From positions 1 to 8,242 of the forward strand of contig JAEWBS010000067.1 in the NCBI GenBank assembly GCA_023391005.1: DNA of 8,242 bases, written 5' to 3'. This stretch comes from Bacillota bacterium. GTDB lineage: Bacteria > Bacillota > Clostridia > Oscillospirales > Ruminococcaceae. A model generated the notes under the pieces. That model made no database searches. It saw nothing but the letters and a program-made list of their open reading frames with translations, and was not told the origin of the DNA. Below are positions 1-5,856 of the stretch, one piece after another; the stretch's first letter is position 1, and the number at the start of each line of letters is the position of its first letter. Both the position numbers and the translations under genes were made by a program.

Positions 1-1172
1 TAAAAGTAATCGGCGTGGGCGGCGGTGGCGGCAACGCTGTCAATAGAATGGTGCTTTCGGGGATGAAGGGCGTTGAATTCATCTCGATGAATACCGACTA
101 TCAGGCACTTGCGACCTCGCACGCAACCTACAAGCTCAACATCGGCGCGCGCCTGACCAAGGGCAAGGGCGCGGGCGGACAAGCCGACGTGGGTCAGCGC
201 TCCGCCGAAGAAAGCCGCGACGAGATTACGGCGCTGTTAAAGGGCGCCGACATGGTTTTTGTCACCGCCGGTATGGGTGGCGGCACCGGCACGGGCGCTG
301 CGCCCGTCGTCGCTGAGATTGCCCGCGATATGGACATTCTGACCGTCGGCGTTGTGACCAAGCCTTTTAAATTTGAGGGCAAGCGCCGCATGGAGCATGC
401 CGAGATGGGCATTACCGCGCTGCGCGAGCATGTCGACGCGCTGCTGATCATCCCCAACGAGCGGCTGCAACAGATTTCGACCGAAAAAATTACCCTCGCC
501 AACGCCTTTGCGGCGGCGGATGAGGTCTTGCGTCAGGGCGTGCAGAGCATCTCGGATCTCATCTGTACGACCGGCATTATCAACCTCGACTTTGCCGATG
601 TCACGAGCGTCATGAAGGGTGCCGGCAACGCGCACATGGGTGTGGGCCGTGCCTCCGGCAAGGACAAGGCCCGTGTCGCGGCCGAGATGGCCATCAACTC
701 CCCGCTGCTTGAGACGAGCATCAATGGCGCGATGGGTGTCATCGCCAACATCGTTGCCTCGCCCGATATCGCGCTTGATGAGGTGTATACCGCCTCCGAG
801 CTGATCAGCGACGCCGCGCATCCCGACGTCAACCTCATCTGGGGTGTCGCCTATGACGAAAACCTTAACGACGAAATTCTCGTCACCGTCATCGCCACCG
901 GCTTTGAGCGCGCAGATGAGTTTGGCGTTTCGAATTACATCAAAGACATCGCGGGCTATAAGCCCAAGGATAATGTCGCGGTGCGTATGCCCGCGCCGCA
1001 GCCCGCGCCCGTCGCCGCGCCGGTCAGGCCTGTGGCTCATGCCCCTGCTGTGCCCGAGCCCCAGATGGCCCAGCCGCAGATACAGCAGCCGAATATGTTC
1101 ATCGAAGAAGAACCGCCCGAGGAAGATCCCTACGAGGTCATTATGCGGATGTTCGGCAGAGGCAAGAAATAA
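1..1172 (+). CDS. ftsZ: Cell division protein FtsZ (5'-truncated by window edge)
   Basis: FtsZ is the tubulin-like GTPase that polymerises into the cytokinetic Z ring at midcell. The frame is open from the first bases (in-frame codons begin at position 3, reading KVIGVGGGGGNAVNRM), so the true start lies a few tens of bases upstream. Visible hallmarks in order are the N-terminal glycine-rich nucleotide loop (GVGGGGGNAVNRM), the tubulin signature GGGTGTG at about 282-302, and the T7 synergy loop NLDFAD at about 582-600, which supplies the catalytic aspartates. The C-terminal domain follows (SPLLETSINGA onward), then a proline/alanine/glutamine-rich linker from about 985 to 1100. The tail reads DPYEVIMRMFGRGKK and does not match the usual D-I-P-x-F-L-R type end. 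The gene ends in TAA at 1170-1172. A 312-residue open frame on the opposite strand is only a G+C-driven shadow. The identification is secure; the missing part is only the extreme N-terminus. Confidence 0.97.
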   Translation, partial: KVIGVGGGGGNAVNRMVLSGMKGVEFISMNTDYQALATSHATYKLNIGARLTKGKGAGGQADVGQRSAEESRDEITALLKGADMVFVTAGMGGGTGTGAAPVVAEIARDMDILTVGVVTKPFKFEGKRRMEHAEMGITALREHVDALLIIPNERLQQISTEKITLANAFAAADEVLRQGVQSISDLICTTGIINLDFADVTSVMKGAGNAHMGVGRASGKDKARVAAEMAINSPLLETSINGAMGVIANIVASPDIALDEVYTASELISDAAHPDVNLIWGVAYDENLNDEILVTVIATGFERADEFGVSNYIKDIAGYKPKDNVAVRMPAPQPAPVAAPVRPVAHAPAVPEPQMAQPQIQQPNMFIEEEPPEEDPYEVIMRMFGRGKK

Positions 1173-1194
1173 CACATAACATGCATTTGCAAAG

Positions 1195-1261
1195 CAGCAT
1201 AGCTATTGAAAACGCCTGCCGCACGCCGTGGGGCTTTGGGGCGCTTGCAATGGCTATGCTG
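1195..1261. repeat. Long imperfect inverted repeat after ftsZ; possible terminator or structured element
   Basis: The arms CAGCATAGCTATTG (1195-1208) and CAATGGCTATGCTG (1248-1261) pair over 14 positions with one G-U wobble (1204/1252). The 39-base interior can nest further: CGCC 1213-1216 with GGCG 1240-1243, GCC 1218-1220 with GGC 1232-1234, and CAC 1222-1224 with GTG 1228-1230. There is no uninterrupted T run after the right arm (it continues TTATTCAAT), so it is a poor classical intrinsic terminator. Its position 22 bases after the ftsZ stop and 32 before the next start would suit transcript termination, a 3'-end stabiliser, or a small dispersed repeat. The pairing is seen directly; the role is inference. 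Confidence 0.5.
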
Positions 1262-1293
1262 TTATTCAATCACTGTTTTGAAAGAGGTAGGAT

Positions 1294-2181
1294 ATGAAGC
1301 GTTTTTCAGTCGACAGTAAGCTTTCCCCGCGCAGCGCAGCGCTCTATATGGCGGTGTGCGCCTTTTTGTGGAGTTCCTCGGGCGCGTTTATTAAGCTCAT
1401 CGAATGGAACGGTATGGTGATCACCTGCCTGCGCAGCGTGGTGGCTGCCGCCGCGCTCTATCTTTATCTGCGTTTGCTGGGCAAAGGGCTGGTCTTAAAC
1501 CGCCTGACGCTGACAGCGGCCATAGCGGTATGCATTAAATACATCTTTTTTGTCCTTGGCAACAAGCTGACCTCCACCGCCGCCATGGTGGCGCTGCAAA
1601 ATACCAGTCCGGTGTTTGTGCTGATCATTTCGACTCTGTTCTTCCGAAACAAGGCTCGGGGTAAGGATATATGGGTGTCGGTCGCCACCGTGGCAGGCGT
1701 TGCGCTGTTGACGCTTGATCGCACCGGCCCTTCGAGCATGACCGGCAACCTGATGGGGCTGACCGTCGGCGTTACGACCGCTATTATGTACGTAATGTCG
1801 GCGCAAGGTAGCAGCTATGAGGAGTCGCTGAGCATCATCACGCTGGGTCATATCTATACGGCGGTACTCATGGCGCCGTTTTTGTTTTTTTCCGATATCA
1901 CGTTTACAACGCAAAATGTCGCAAGCATTCTGCTGCTCGGCGTGGTGCAGCAGGCGGTCGCATACGCGTTGTTTGGCTTTGCCACGCGTTCTGCGCCGCC
2001 TTTAACCTGCACGTTGATCTCCAGTGTCAACCCGCTGTTCAGCCCGGTATGGGCGGCGGTGCTGGTACAGGAGATCCCGGGTCCGGCAACCATTGCCGGA
2101 TTTATTGTCGTTCTGGGCGCGATCACGCTGTGGTCGGTCTCAGACGCGAAACAAAAGACCAAAGCGCCGCCCGAAAAGTGA
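1294..2181 (+). CDS. DMT-superfamily (EamA domain) membrane transporter
   Basis: A 295-residue protein of the drug/metabolite transporter superfamily, whose members export or import small metabolites such as amino acids across the cytoplasmic membrane. The substrate cannot be read from sequence. It has the family's usual length and two tandem EamA repeats, roughly residues 16-141 and 150-282, together giving about ten hydrophobic segments (for example 18-36, 45-63, 72-90, 96-117, 126-142, 152-170, 182-200, 208-230, 235-258, 265-282). The conserved pattern at the end of the second repeat, NPLFSPVWAAVLVQEIP at about 246-262, with an acidic residue in the loop before the last helix, is typical. 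The start is supported by AAAGAGGT at 1281-1288, five bases before ATG. The C-terminus is short, basic and presumably cytosolic. Its stop is only 2 bases from the stop of the convergent small gene. It is separated from ftsZ by the hairpin at 1195-1261, so it probably has its own transcript, although no clear promoter is seen. Confidence 0.93.
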   Translation: MKRFSVDSKLSPRSAALYMAVCAFLWSSSGAFIKLIEWNGMVITCLRSVVAAAALYLYLRLLGKGLVLNRLTLTAAIAVCIKYIFFVLGNKLTSTAAMVALQNTSPVFVLIISTLFFRNKARGKDIWVSVATVAGVALLTLDRTGPSSMTGNLMGLTVGVTTAIMYVMSAQGSSYEESLSIITLGHIYTAVLMAPFLFFSDITFTTQNVASILLLGVVQQAVAYALFGFATRSAPPLTCTLISSVNPLFSPVWAAVLVQEIPGPATIAGFIVVLGAITLWSVSDAKQKTKAPPEK

Positions 2182-2183
2182 TG

Positions 2184-2369
2184 CTAGTTCAGGCTGTTAA
2201 CCAGTGACTGCATCTCGGACTTCGATTGGACAGTCTTAGCGCGAGCCAAAATTTCGCTTTTCTGTCCTTCGGGGAGCGTTGCGTAATTCTGCATTGCGGT
2301 AGGCTGCATCGCAAGCGCCATGGCAAAACCCATCGGCAATTCAGAGGTTGGATTGCTTTGCTGATTCAT
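2184..2369 (-). CDS. Small conserved-looking protein of unknown function, 61 residues
   Basis: The protein runs MNQQSNPTSELPMGFAMALAM and continues to end in QSLVNSLN. I do not know a function. It has a hydrophilic N-terminus, then a methionine/alanine-rich segment (PMGFAMALAM at residues 12-21), then a charged helical C-terminal half (about 32-60) with the pattern PEGQKSEILARAKTVQSKSEMQ. The C-terminal half loosely resembles the short helical tail of YdeI/OmdA-type proteins, but that link is weak and unproven. The start is ATG at 2369-2367, because GAGGTGA at 2381-2375 is an excellent ribosome binding site five bases upstream. An in-frame GTG at 2378-2376 lies inside that site and is rejected as the start. 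No signal peptide or true transmembrane segment is evident. The strong ribosome binding site and compact composition make it a real gene despite its size. It converges on the EamA gene and diverges from the metallo-hydrolase gene. Confidence 0.8.
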   Translation of the reverse strand: MNQQSNPTSELPMGFAMALAMQPTAMQNYATLPEGQKSEILARAKTVQSKSEMQSLVNSLN

Positions 2370-2410
2370 TTTTATCACCTCGGCAACAGTATTTCCGGCG
2401 ATAAGAATGA

Positions 2411-2427
2411 ATAAACGAAGGTTTATA
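2411..2427 (-). promoter_or_regulatory. Candidate -10 element and small palindrome upstream of the 61-residue gene
   Basis: On the minus strand TATAAA (2427-2422) is a plausible -10 element about 45 bases before the small gene's ribosome binding site. It overlaps a perfect inverted repeat, ATAAAC-GAAG-GTTTAT (2411-2426). No convincing -35 hexamer is visible at 16-18 bases spacing, so this is only a candidate. The intergenic region is shared with the divergent metallo-hydrolase gene, for which no clear promoter is seen. Confidence 0.25.
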
Positions 2428-2488
2428 TGGCACCCGAACAGTTAAAATCCTGCGAATTTTTCAAAAAACAACAAGAGAGGGATACAAT

Positions 2489-3304
2489 ATGGTCGAAGAG
2501 TCCCAGTCGCTGATCGTCCTCGGCACCGGAAACGCGATGGTGACGCGCTGTTTTAACACCTGCTTTGCGCTGCGCCTCGGACCGGGCTATTTTCTGGTGG
2601 ACAGCGGCGGCGGCAACGGTATTTTGCGCGCGTTGGCAAATACCGGCATTTCCGCCTGCGATATTCACGATGTTTTTATCACGCACGCCCATACCGACCA
2701 TATCTTGGGGGTACCGTGGCTGGTGCGCAGCGTTGGGACGCTGATGCTCTCGGGACGCTTTGACGGCACGCTGAACATCTATTGCCACGATGTGGCTGAG
2801 CAGGCGATCCGTACCATCTGCGATTTAACAATACAAAAGAAATTTACCAAGCTTTTTGACGACCGCATTCGGTTTGTCACGCTCAAAGATGGCGACACCG
2901 CGCGGATTTTAGGCTGCGACATGCGCTTTTTCGATATCCGCTCGACCAAGGCCAAGCAGTTCGGCATGCAGGTGGCGCTGCCGCAGGGACGTCGACTCGT
3001 GTGCCTCGGCGACGAGCCGTGCGATCCCGCCTGCGAAGCTCTGGCTGCCGACGCCGACTGGCTGCTGTGCGAGGCATTTTGCCTTTATGAAGACCGCGAC
3101 CGCTTTAAGCCCTACGAAAAGAACCACAGCACCGCTAAAGACGCTGCCGAGCTGGCCACGCGGTTGGGTGTTAAAAACCTCGTTTTGTGGCATACTGAGG
3201 ATAAAACGCTCGATACCCGCGCCGCAGCCTATACTGCTGAGGCAAAGGCGTATTTTAGCGGCAACATCTTTGTGCCAAACGATCTGGATGTTATATCGCT
3301 TTAG
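2489..3304 (+). CDS. Metallo-beta-lactamase-fold hydrolase, ribonuclease Z-like
   Basis: A 271-residue MBL-fold protein resembling the RNase Z/ElaC branch of the superfamily, whose members are zinc-dependent phosphodiesterases acting on tRNA 3' ends or other phosphodiesters. Visible motifs are the N-terminal LGTGNA strand-turn (residues 11-16), VDSGGG (37-42), the metal motif HAHTDH (H66, H68, D70, H71), GDE with D175, a CEAFC strand (194-198), NHST with H213, and LWH with H235. The order matches RNase Z, but the long exosite arm that grips tRNA is absent. One expected ligand is missing: there is no histidine at all between residues 100 and 213, and the place where it should lie (FFDIRSTKAKQFG, 147-159) has Arg151. 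The start is supported by AGAGAGG at 2474-2480, eight bases upstream. The activity and substrate are unknown; a true tRNase Z role is doubtful. It appears monocistronic. Confidence 0.9.
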   Translation: MVEESQSLIVLGTGNAMVTRCFNTCFALRLGPGYFLVDSGGGNGILRALANTGISACDIHDVFITHAHTDHILGVPWLVRSVGTLMLSGRFDGTLNIYCHDVAEQAIRTICDLTIQKKFTKLFDDRIRFVTLKDGDTARILGCDMRFFDIRSTKAKQFGMQVALPQGRRLVCLGDEPCDPACEALAADADWLLCEAFCLYEDRDRFKPYEKNHSTAKDAAELATRLGVKNLVLWHTEDKTLDTRAAAYTAEAKAYFSGNIFVPNDLDVISL

Positions 3305-3499
3305 GCGTGCGCCGCGATAATTTTATTACTTATTGCGCAAAGCCCCTATACGAGATTCATGCGCGCGCTCAATTAAAATAAAATTAACTTTAATAGACGA
3401 GCTTCGGCTATACCGCGCCGGTTTTCGCTTAAAGGCGAAGCGCTTCTTTGACAATTTCTCGAATGAAAATCCCGCGCTGCGATTTTTAGATAAAAATAC

Positions 3500-3505
3500 T
3501 ATAAT
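3500..3505 (+). promoter_or_regulatory. Orphan perfect -10 hexamer TATAAT
   Basis: TATAAT at 3500-3505 matches the sigma-70/sigma-A -10 consensus exactly. The hexamer 17 bases upstream, CTGCGA at 3477-3482, matches only three of six -35 positions. The palindrome at 3482-3497 fills the spacer, where a repressor could bind. A start near 3512 would run into the hairpin at 3544-3556. There is no protein gene immediately downstream. Confidence 0.3.
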
Positions 3506-3543
3506 AAGGCGGTTGGCGCGCCTTTAGCGGCTATTGACAGCGG

Positions 3544-3568
3544 CGCCGCATCGGCGTTTAATTATTTT
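3544..3568 (+). terminator. Candidate short intrinsic terminator
   Basis: CGCCG (3544-3548) and CGGCG (3552-3556) form a five-pair hairpin with a three-base CAT loop. It is followed directly by the T-rich stretch TTTAATTATTTT (3557-3568). It lies about 40 bases downstream of the orphan TATAAT and about 90 bases before the SRP RNA start, so it could end a very short transcript or insulate the SRP RNA promoter. The interrupted T tract makes it moderate at best. Confidence 0.4.
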
Positions 3569-3627
3569 ATCCGATTTGCCGCTACATATTATTTTGAGCT
3601 GAGTTCAAGCTTTTTGAACCTGAACTG

Positions 3628-3656
3628 TTGTGCTTTTTGGCGCGATATGCTATAAT
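3628..3656 (+). promoter_or_regulatory. Sigma-A type promoter of the SRP RNA
   Basis: The -35 hexamer TTGTGC (3628-3633) and the perfect -10 hexamer TATAAT (3651-3656) are separated by exactly 17 bases. A start seven or so bases downstream, about 3662-3664, coincides with the first base of the SRP RNA terminal helix. An inverted repeat, GTTCAA 3603-3608 with TTGAAC 3614-3619, sits just upstream of the -35. This is the best promoter in the window, as expected for an abundant stable RNA. Confidence 0.8.
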
Positions 3657-3662
3657 AACACG

Positions 3663-3893
3663 CGGCAGTCATTTTGGCGGCACAACGGCGGCGAACGCTG
3701 TTGCGGCAAAAAATACGGCCAACGCAGTCAAGACGGGCGTGTGGCCTGTCATGCGGGTATGTGGATCCTGTGCGACGAGGTTTCGTGAACCATGTCAGGC
3801 GGGGAACCGAGCAGCATTAAGCGGAGCGCCTTGTGTGCCGCAGGTAATCTGCATCCCCGCATGAGAGCCCACAGGCGGTTTTGACTGCTTTTT
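3663..3893 (+). ncRNA. ffs: Signal recognition particle RNA, large Firmicutes type (scRNA)
   Basis: This RNA binds Ffh to form the SRP that targets nascent membrane proteins to FtsY and the translocon. The diagnostic domain IV is at 3794-3815: GTCAGG, a CGG/CCG stem closing a GGAA tetraloop (3803-3806), then AGCAGC, which is the symmetric internal loop bound by the Ffh M domain. The surrounding text ACCATG and ATTAAGCGG matches the Bacillus-type RNA. Helix 5 is visible as CATGCGGG (about 3750-3757) pairing with CCCGCATG (about 3856-3863). The two ends pair as GCAGTCA (3665-3671) with TGACTGC (3882-3888). The 5' extension contains TGTTG (3699-3703), consistent with the Alu-domain UGUNR motif, so this is the large form rather than a 4.5S RNA. 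At about 231 bases it is somewhat shorter than the roughly 270 of Bacillus. The location directly upstream of dnaX is the conserved Firmicutes arrangement. Exact ends are inferred from the promoter and the terminal helix. Short protein frames overlapping it on either strand are spurious. Confidence 0.93.
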
Positions 3894-3898
3894 GTTTT
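3882..3898 (+). terminator. SRP RNA 3' terminator region
   Basis: TGACTGC (3882-3888), the 3' arm of the RNA's closing helix, is followed by TTTTTGTTTT (3889-3898). The T tract directly after a G+C-containing helix arm is what intrinsic termination needs. The 5' arm is more than 200 bases away, so local pairing within the 3' part may matter more than the end-to-end helix. Confidence 0.5.
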
Positions 3899-4161
3899 CA
3901 TTTTGCTGTATAGCCAAACAGTTTAAAACTTGGATTGTTCCGACGGTCTGTTTTGAGCGCCACTGCGCTGTCGCCCTTGGCGTGCTAAAATAGCCTCGCC
4001 AATTCTGGTGCGATTTCAAGTTGTTTGACTGTAATGCGCGCCACCGCTCAAGATGGTGGAAACCGGTGCCTTCACTGTGCCGACAACGGTATAGTGTTTA
4101 TGCGCCGACGCTTGCGGGGTGCGGCATTGATCGAATCTGGTTTTGCGAGGTGACTTAAGGG
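3899..4161 (+). other. Structured leader region between SRP RNA and dnaX
   Basis: About 260 bases without a credible gene. Short hairpins are visible: CGCC-CTT-GGCG (3972-3982), CCACC 4041-4045 with GGTGG 4055-4059, and a G+C-rich segment with GCCG and CGGC arms around 4103-4124. TTGACT at 4025-4030 is a reasonable -35 hexamer but has no good -10 at the right spacing, and TAAAAT near 3986 has no -35. The dnaX promoter therefore cannot be placed; read-through from the SRP RNA promoter is possible. No known riboswitch signature was recognised. Confidence 0.45.
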
Positions 4162-5844
4162 ATGCGGCAGGCGCTTTATCGGCTATACCGTCCGCGCCAC
4201 TTCGACGAGGTGGTCGGGCAGGCGCACATTACAACCGTGCTGAAGAATGAGATGCGGCAGGGCAAGCCGTCGCATGCCTATCTTTTCATCGGTTCTCGCG
4301 GAACCGGCAAGACCACCTGTGCCAAGCTTGTCGCCAAGGCGGTCAACTGCCTCGCGCTGCAAGACGGCAGCCCCTGCGGTGAATGTGAGATCTGCCGGGG
4401 CGTCGACGACGGCTCGCTTTTAGATGTTGTCGAGATCGACGCGGCCTCGAACAACGGCGTCGATAATATCCGAGATCTGCGCGACGAGGCGGTGTTCACG
4501 CCCGCCATCGCCAAATATCGTGTTTATATCATCGACGAGGTACACATGCTTTCAACCAGCGCTTTTAATGCGCTGTTAAAAATTCTTGAAGAACCGCCCG
4601 AGCACGTCATTTTTGTGCTGGCGACAACCGAAATTCACAAAGTTTTACCAACGATTATCTCACGCTGCCAGCGGTTCGATTTTCAGCGCATCGAAAGCGC
4701 CGTTATCGCCGAGCGCCTCTTGGAGGTCGCGCGGCGGGAACAGCTGACGCTGGCCGATGAGGCCGCTGCGCTGATCGCCCGCCTCTCAGACGGCGGCATG
4801 CGCGACGCGCTGTCGCTTTTAGATGTCTGCGCCGCCGATACCGACGACGTGACGCTTGAAACGGTTGTCAGGGCCGCGGGCCTGACCGGCAGCGCCCATC
4901 TGCTGGCTTTAACCGACAGTATCTTCGCCGGTGATACGGCGGGCATGCTCTCAAAGCTTGCCGAGCTGCGGCAGAAAAGTATGGAGCCGCAGCGGCTCTG
5001 CGAGCAGCTTTGCGGCCATTACCGCAACCTGATGTTGGTCAAAACGCTTGAAAAGCCCGACGCGCTGCTCGACTGCCTGCCCTCGGAGCTGCCGAATTTG
5101 CGCGCGCAGGTGCAGAAAACAACGCTGACCGACCTGCTGCACAGCTTGTCGGTGCTGCAAGAGACGGCGGCGCGCATCGCCAAAAGTCCGATGAAGCACG
5201 CCGAGCTTGAGTTGGCACTCGTAACGCTGTGCGAACCGGTGGCCCGCACCGGCCATCAAGCATTGCTCAAACGCATTGAGGCGCTTGAGTCGGCGTTGCG
5301 CAACGGGAGCTTTTCGGCATCTGCCACCGCCGCGCCCTCGGTTATCGCAAGGCCTGAGCCTGCGGTGGCCCCGGTGACGGCGGTTCCGACAAAAGCGCCG
5401 GAGCCGGCACAGTCCGTTGTGCAGCCGACATCCGCAGCGCCGTTTGACGCGGAACCCCCGCCTCTGCCGCCCGCCGAGGCGGCGTCCCCGCCACCTGCCG
5501 CTTACACCCCGCCTTCAGACGGCGTGGCGGCGTTTGGCCTCTGGCCGCAGGTGCTTGAGCGGCTGGCGAAAATCAATCTCTCAATCTATGCGATGATGCG
5601 CGGTACAAAGGCGTATTTTAACGGCAAGCAGGTGCTTATCGATGTTTCAAACCCTGTTGTGCTTGAAATGCTGCGTGACAATGAATATACTAAAAACAGC
5701 ATCAAACAGGCGATCTTTGAAGTGACGGGAGACCGATGCGGGCTTGGCCCCTACCGCCCGCCCGAGCAGGAGGTTCCTCAGGAGGATCCGCTCGAAAAGC
5801 TCATAGAATCGCTTGGCGATGCGCCAAATATAACGATTGAATAG
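4162..5844 (+). CDS. dnaX: DNA polymerase III subunits gamma and tau
   Basis: The ATPase motor of the clamp loader, which loads the beta sliding clamp and, in its full-length tau form, links the loader to the polymerase. The protein has 560 residues and begins MRQALYRLYRPRHFDEVVGQ, the family's standard opening. The AAA+ module has Walker A GSRGTGKT (44-51), four zinc cysteines (C63, C72, C75, C78), Walker B IIDEVHM (123-129), sensor 1 around LATTE (153-157) and the SRC motif (167-169) carrying the arginine finger. The collar domain follows to about 370, then a Pro/Ala-rich linker (about 385-455), then a folded C-terminal tau segment from GLWPQVL (about 458) to the end. GAGGTGA at 4147-4153, eight bases before ATG, supports the start. 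No A6G-type slippery heptamer is present in the linker, so a frameshift-made gamma form is not apparent. It heads the dnaX-ybaB-recR cluster. Confidence 0.97.
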   Translation: MRQALYRLYRPRHFDEVVGQAHITTVLKNEMRQGKPSHAYLFIGSRGTGKTTCAKLVAKAVNCLALQDGSPCGECEICRGVDDGSLLDVVEIDAASNNGVDNIRDLRDEAVFTPAIAKYRVYIIDEVHMLSTSAFNALLKILEEPPEHVIFVLATTEIHKVLPTIISRCQRFDFQRIESAVIAERLLEVARREQLTLADEAAALIARLSDGGMRDALSLLDVCAADTDDVTLETVVRAAGLTGSAHLLALTDSIFAGDTAGMLSKLAELRQKSMEPQRLCEQLCGHYRNLMLVKTLEKPDALLDCLPSELPNLRAQVQKTTLTDLLHSLSVLQETAARIAKSPMKHAELELALVTLCEPVARTGHQALLKRIEALESALRNGSFSASATAAPSVIARPEPAVAPVTAVPTKAPEPAQSVVQPTSAAPFDAEPPPLPPAEAASPPPAAYTPPSDGVAAFGLWPQVLERLAKINLSIYAMMRGTKAYFNGKQVLIDVSNPVVLEMLRDNEYTKNSIKQAIFEVTGDRCGLGPYRPPEQEVPQEDPLEKLIESLGDAPNITIE

Positions 5845-5856
5845 GAGAATTCTCAT

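Larger units (their letters stand above)
3305..3627. other. Gene-poor, AT-richer intergenic region with several inverted repeats
   Basis: No convincing protein gene lies between the metallo-hydrolase stop and the SRP RNA promoter. A 64-codon TTG-initiated frame (3333-3527) lacks a ribosome binding site and uses codons such as ATA, AGG, CGA and CTA that neighbouring genes avoid. Structures seen are: ATTAAA 3372-3377 with TTTAAT 3389-3394; TTCGC 3424-3428 with GCGAA 3435-3439; CGCGCC 3414-3419 with GGCGCG 3515-3520; a perfect palindrome ATTTTTA-GA-TAAAAAT at 3482-3497; TAGCGGC 3525-3531 with GCCGCTA 3578-3584 enclosing a smaller hairpin; and GTTCAA 3603-3608 with TTGAAC 3614-3619. A weak GGC-GTGC-GCC hairpin followed by a T-rich stretch at 3304-3330 might end the metallo-hydrolase transcript. 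The base composition differs from the flanking genes, which suggests a dispersed repeat or untranslated structured DNA, but nothing here proves it. Confidence 0.6.

Noticed and set aside
237..1175. A 312-residue open frame on the minus strand opposite ftsZ
   Set aside because: It has low-complexity His/Arg/Gly-rich translation, no ribosome binding site and no recognisable domain; it is a shadow of the strongly biased ftsZ codons.
3448..3476. TTGACA at 3448-3453 as a -35 promoter element
   Set aside because: The sequence 16-18 bases downstream is G+C-rich (CCCGCG) with no -10 resemblance.
3333..3527. A 64-codon TTG-initiated frame in the intergenic region
   Set aside because: No ribosome binding site, many codons avoided by neighbouring genes, and internal inverted repeats; more likely non-coding DNA.
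3628..4019. Short open frames on both strands overlapping the SRP RNA (3628-3864 plus, 3795-4019 minus)
   Set aside because: They overlap a structured RNA with a diagnostic domain IV and its promoter; such frames are common misannotations.
4041..4075. A T-box-like string (GGTGGAAACCGG) in the dnaX leader
   Set aside because: It deviates from the T-box antiterminator consensus, there is no following terminator hairpin with a T tract, and dnaX is not an aminoacyl-tRNA or amino-acid gene.
4570..4590. A run of A residues in dnaX (TTAAAAATT) as a programmed frameshift site
   Set aside because: It lies inside the ATPase domain, lacks the slippery heptamer form, and a frameshift there would not yield a gamma-type product.
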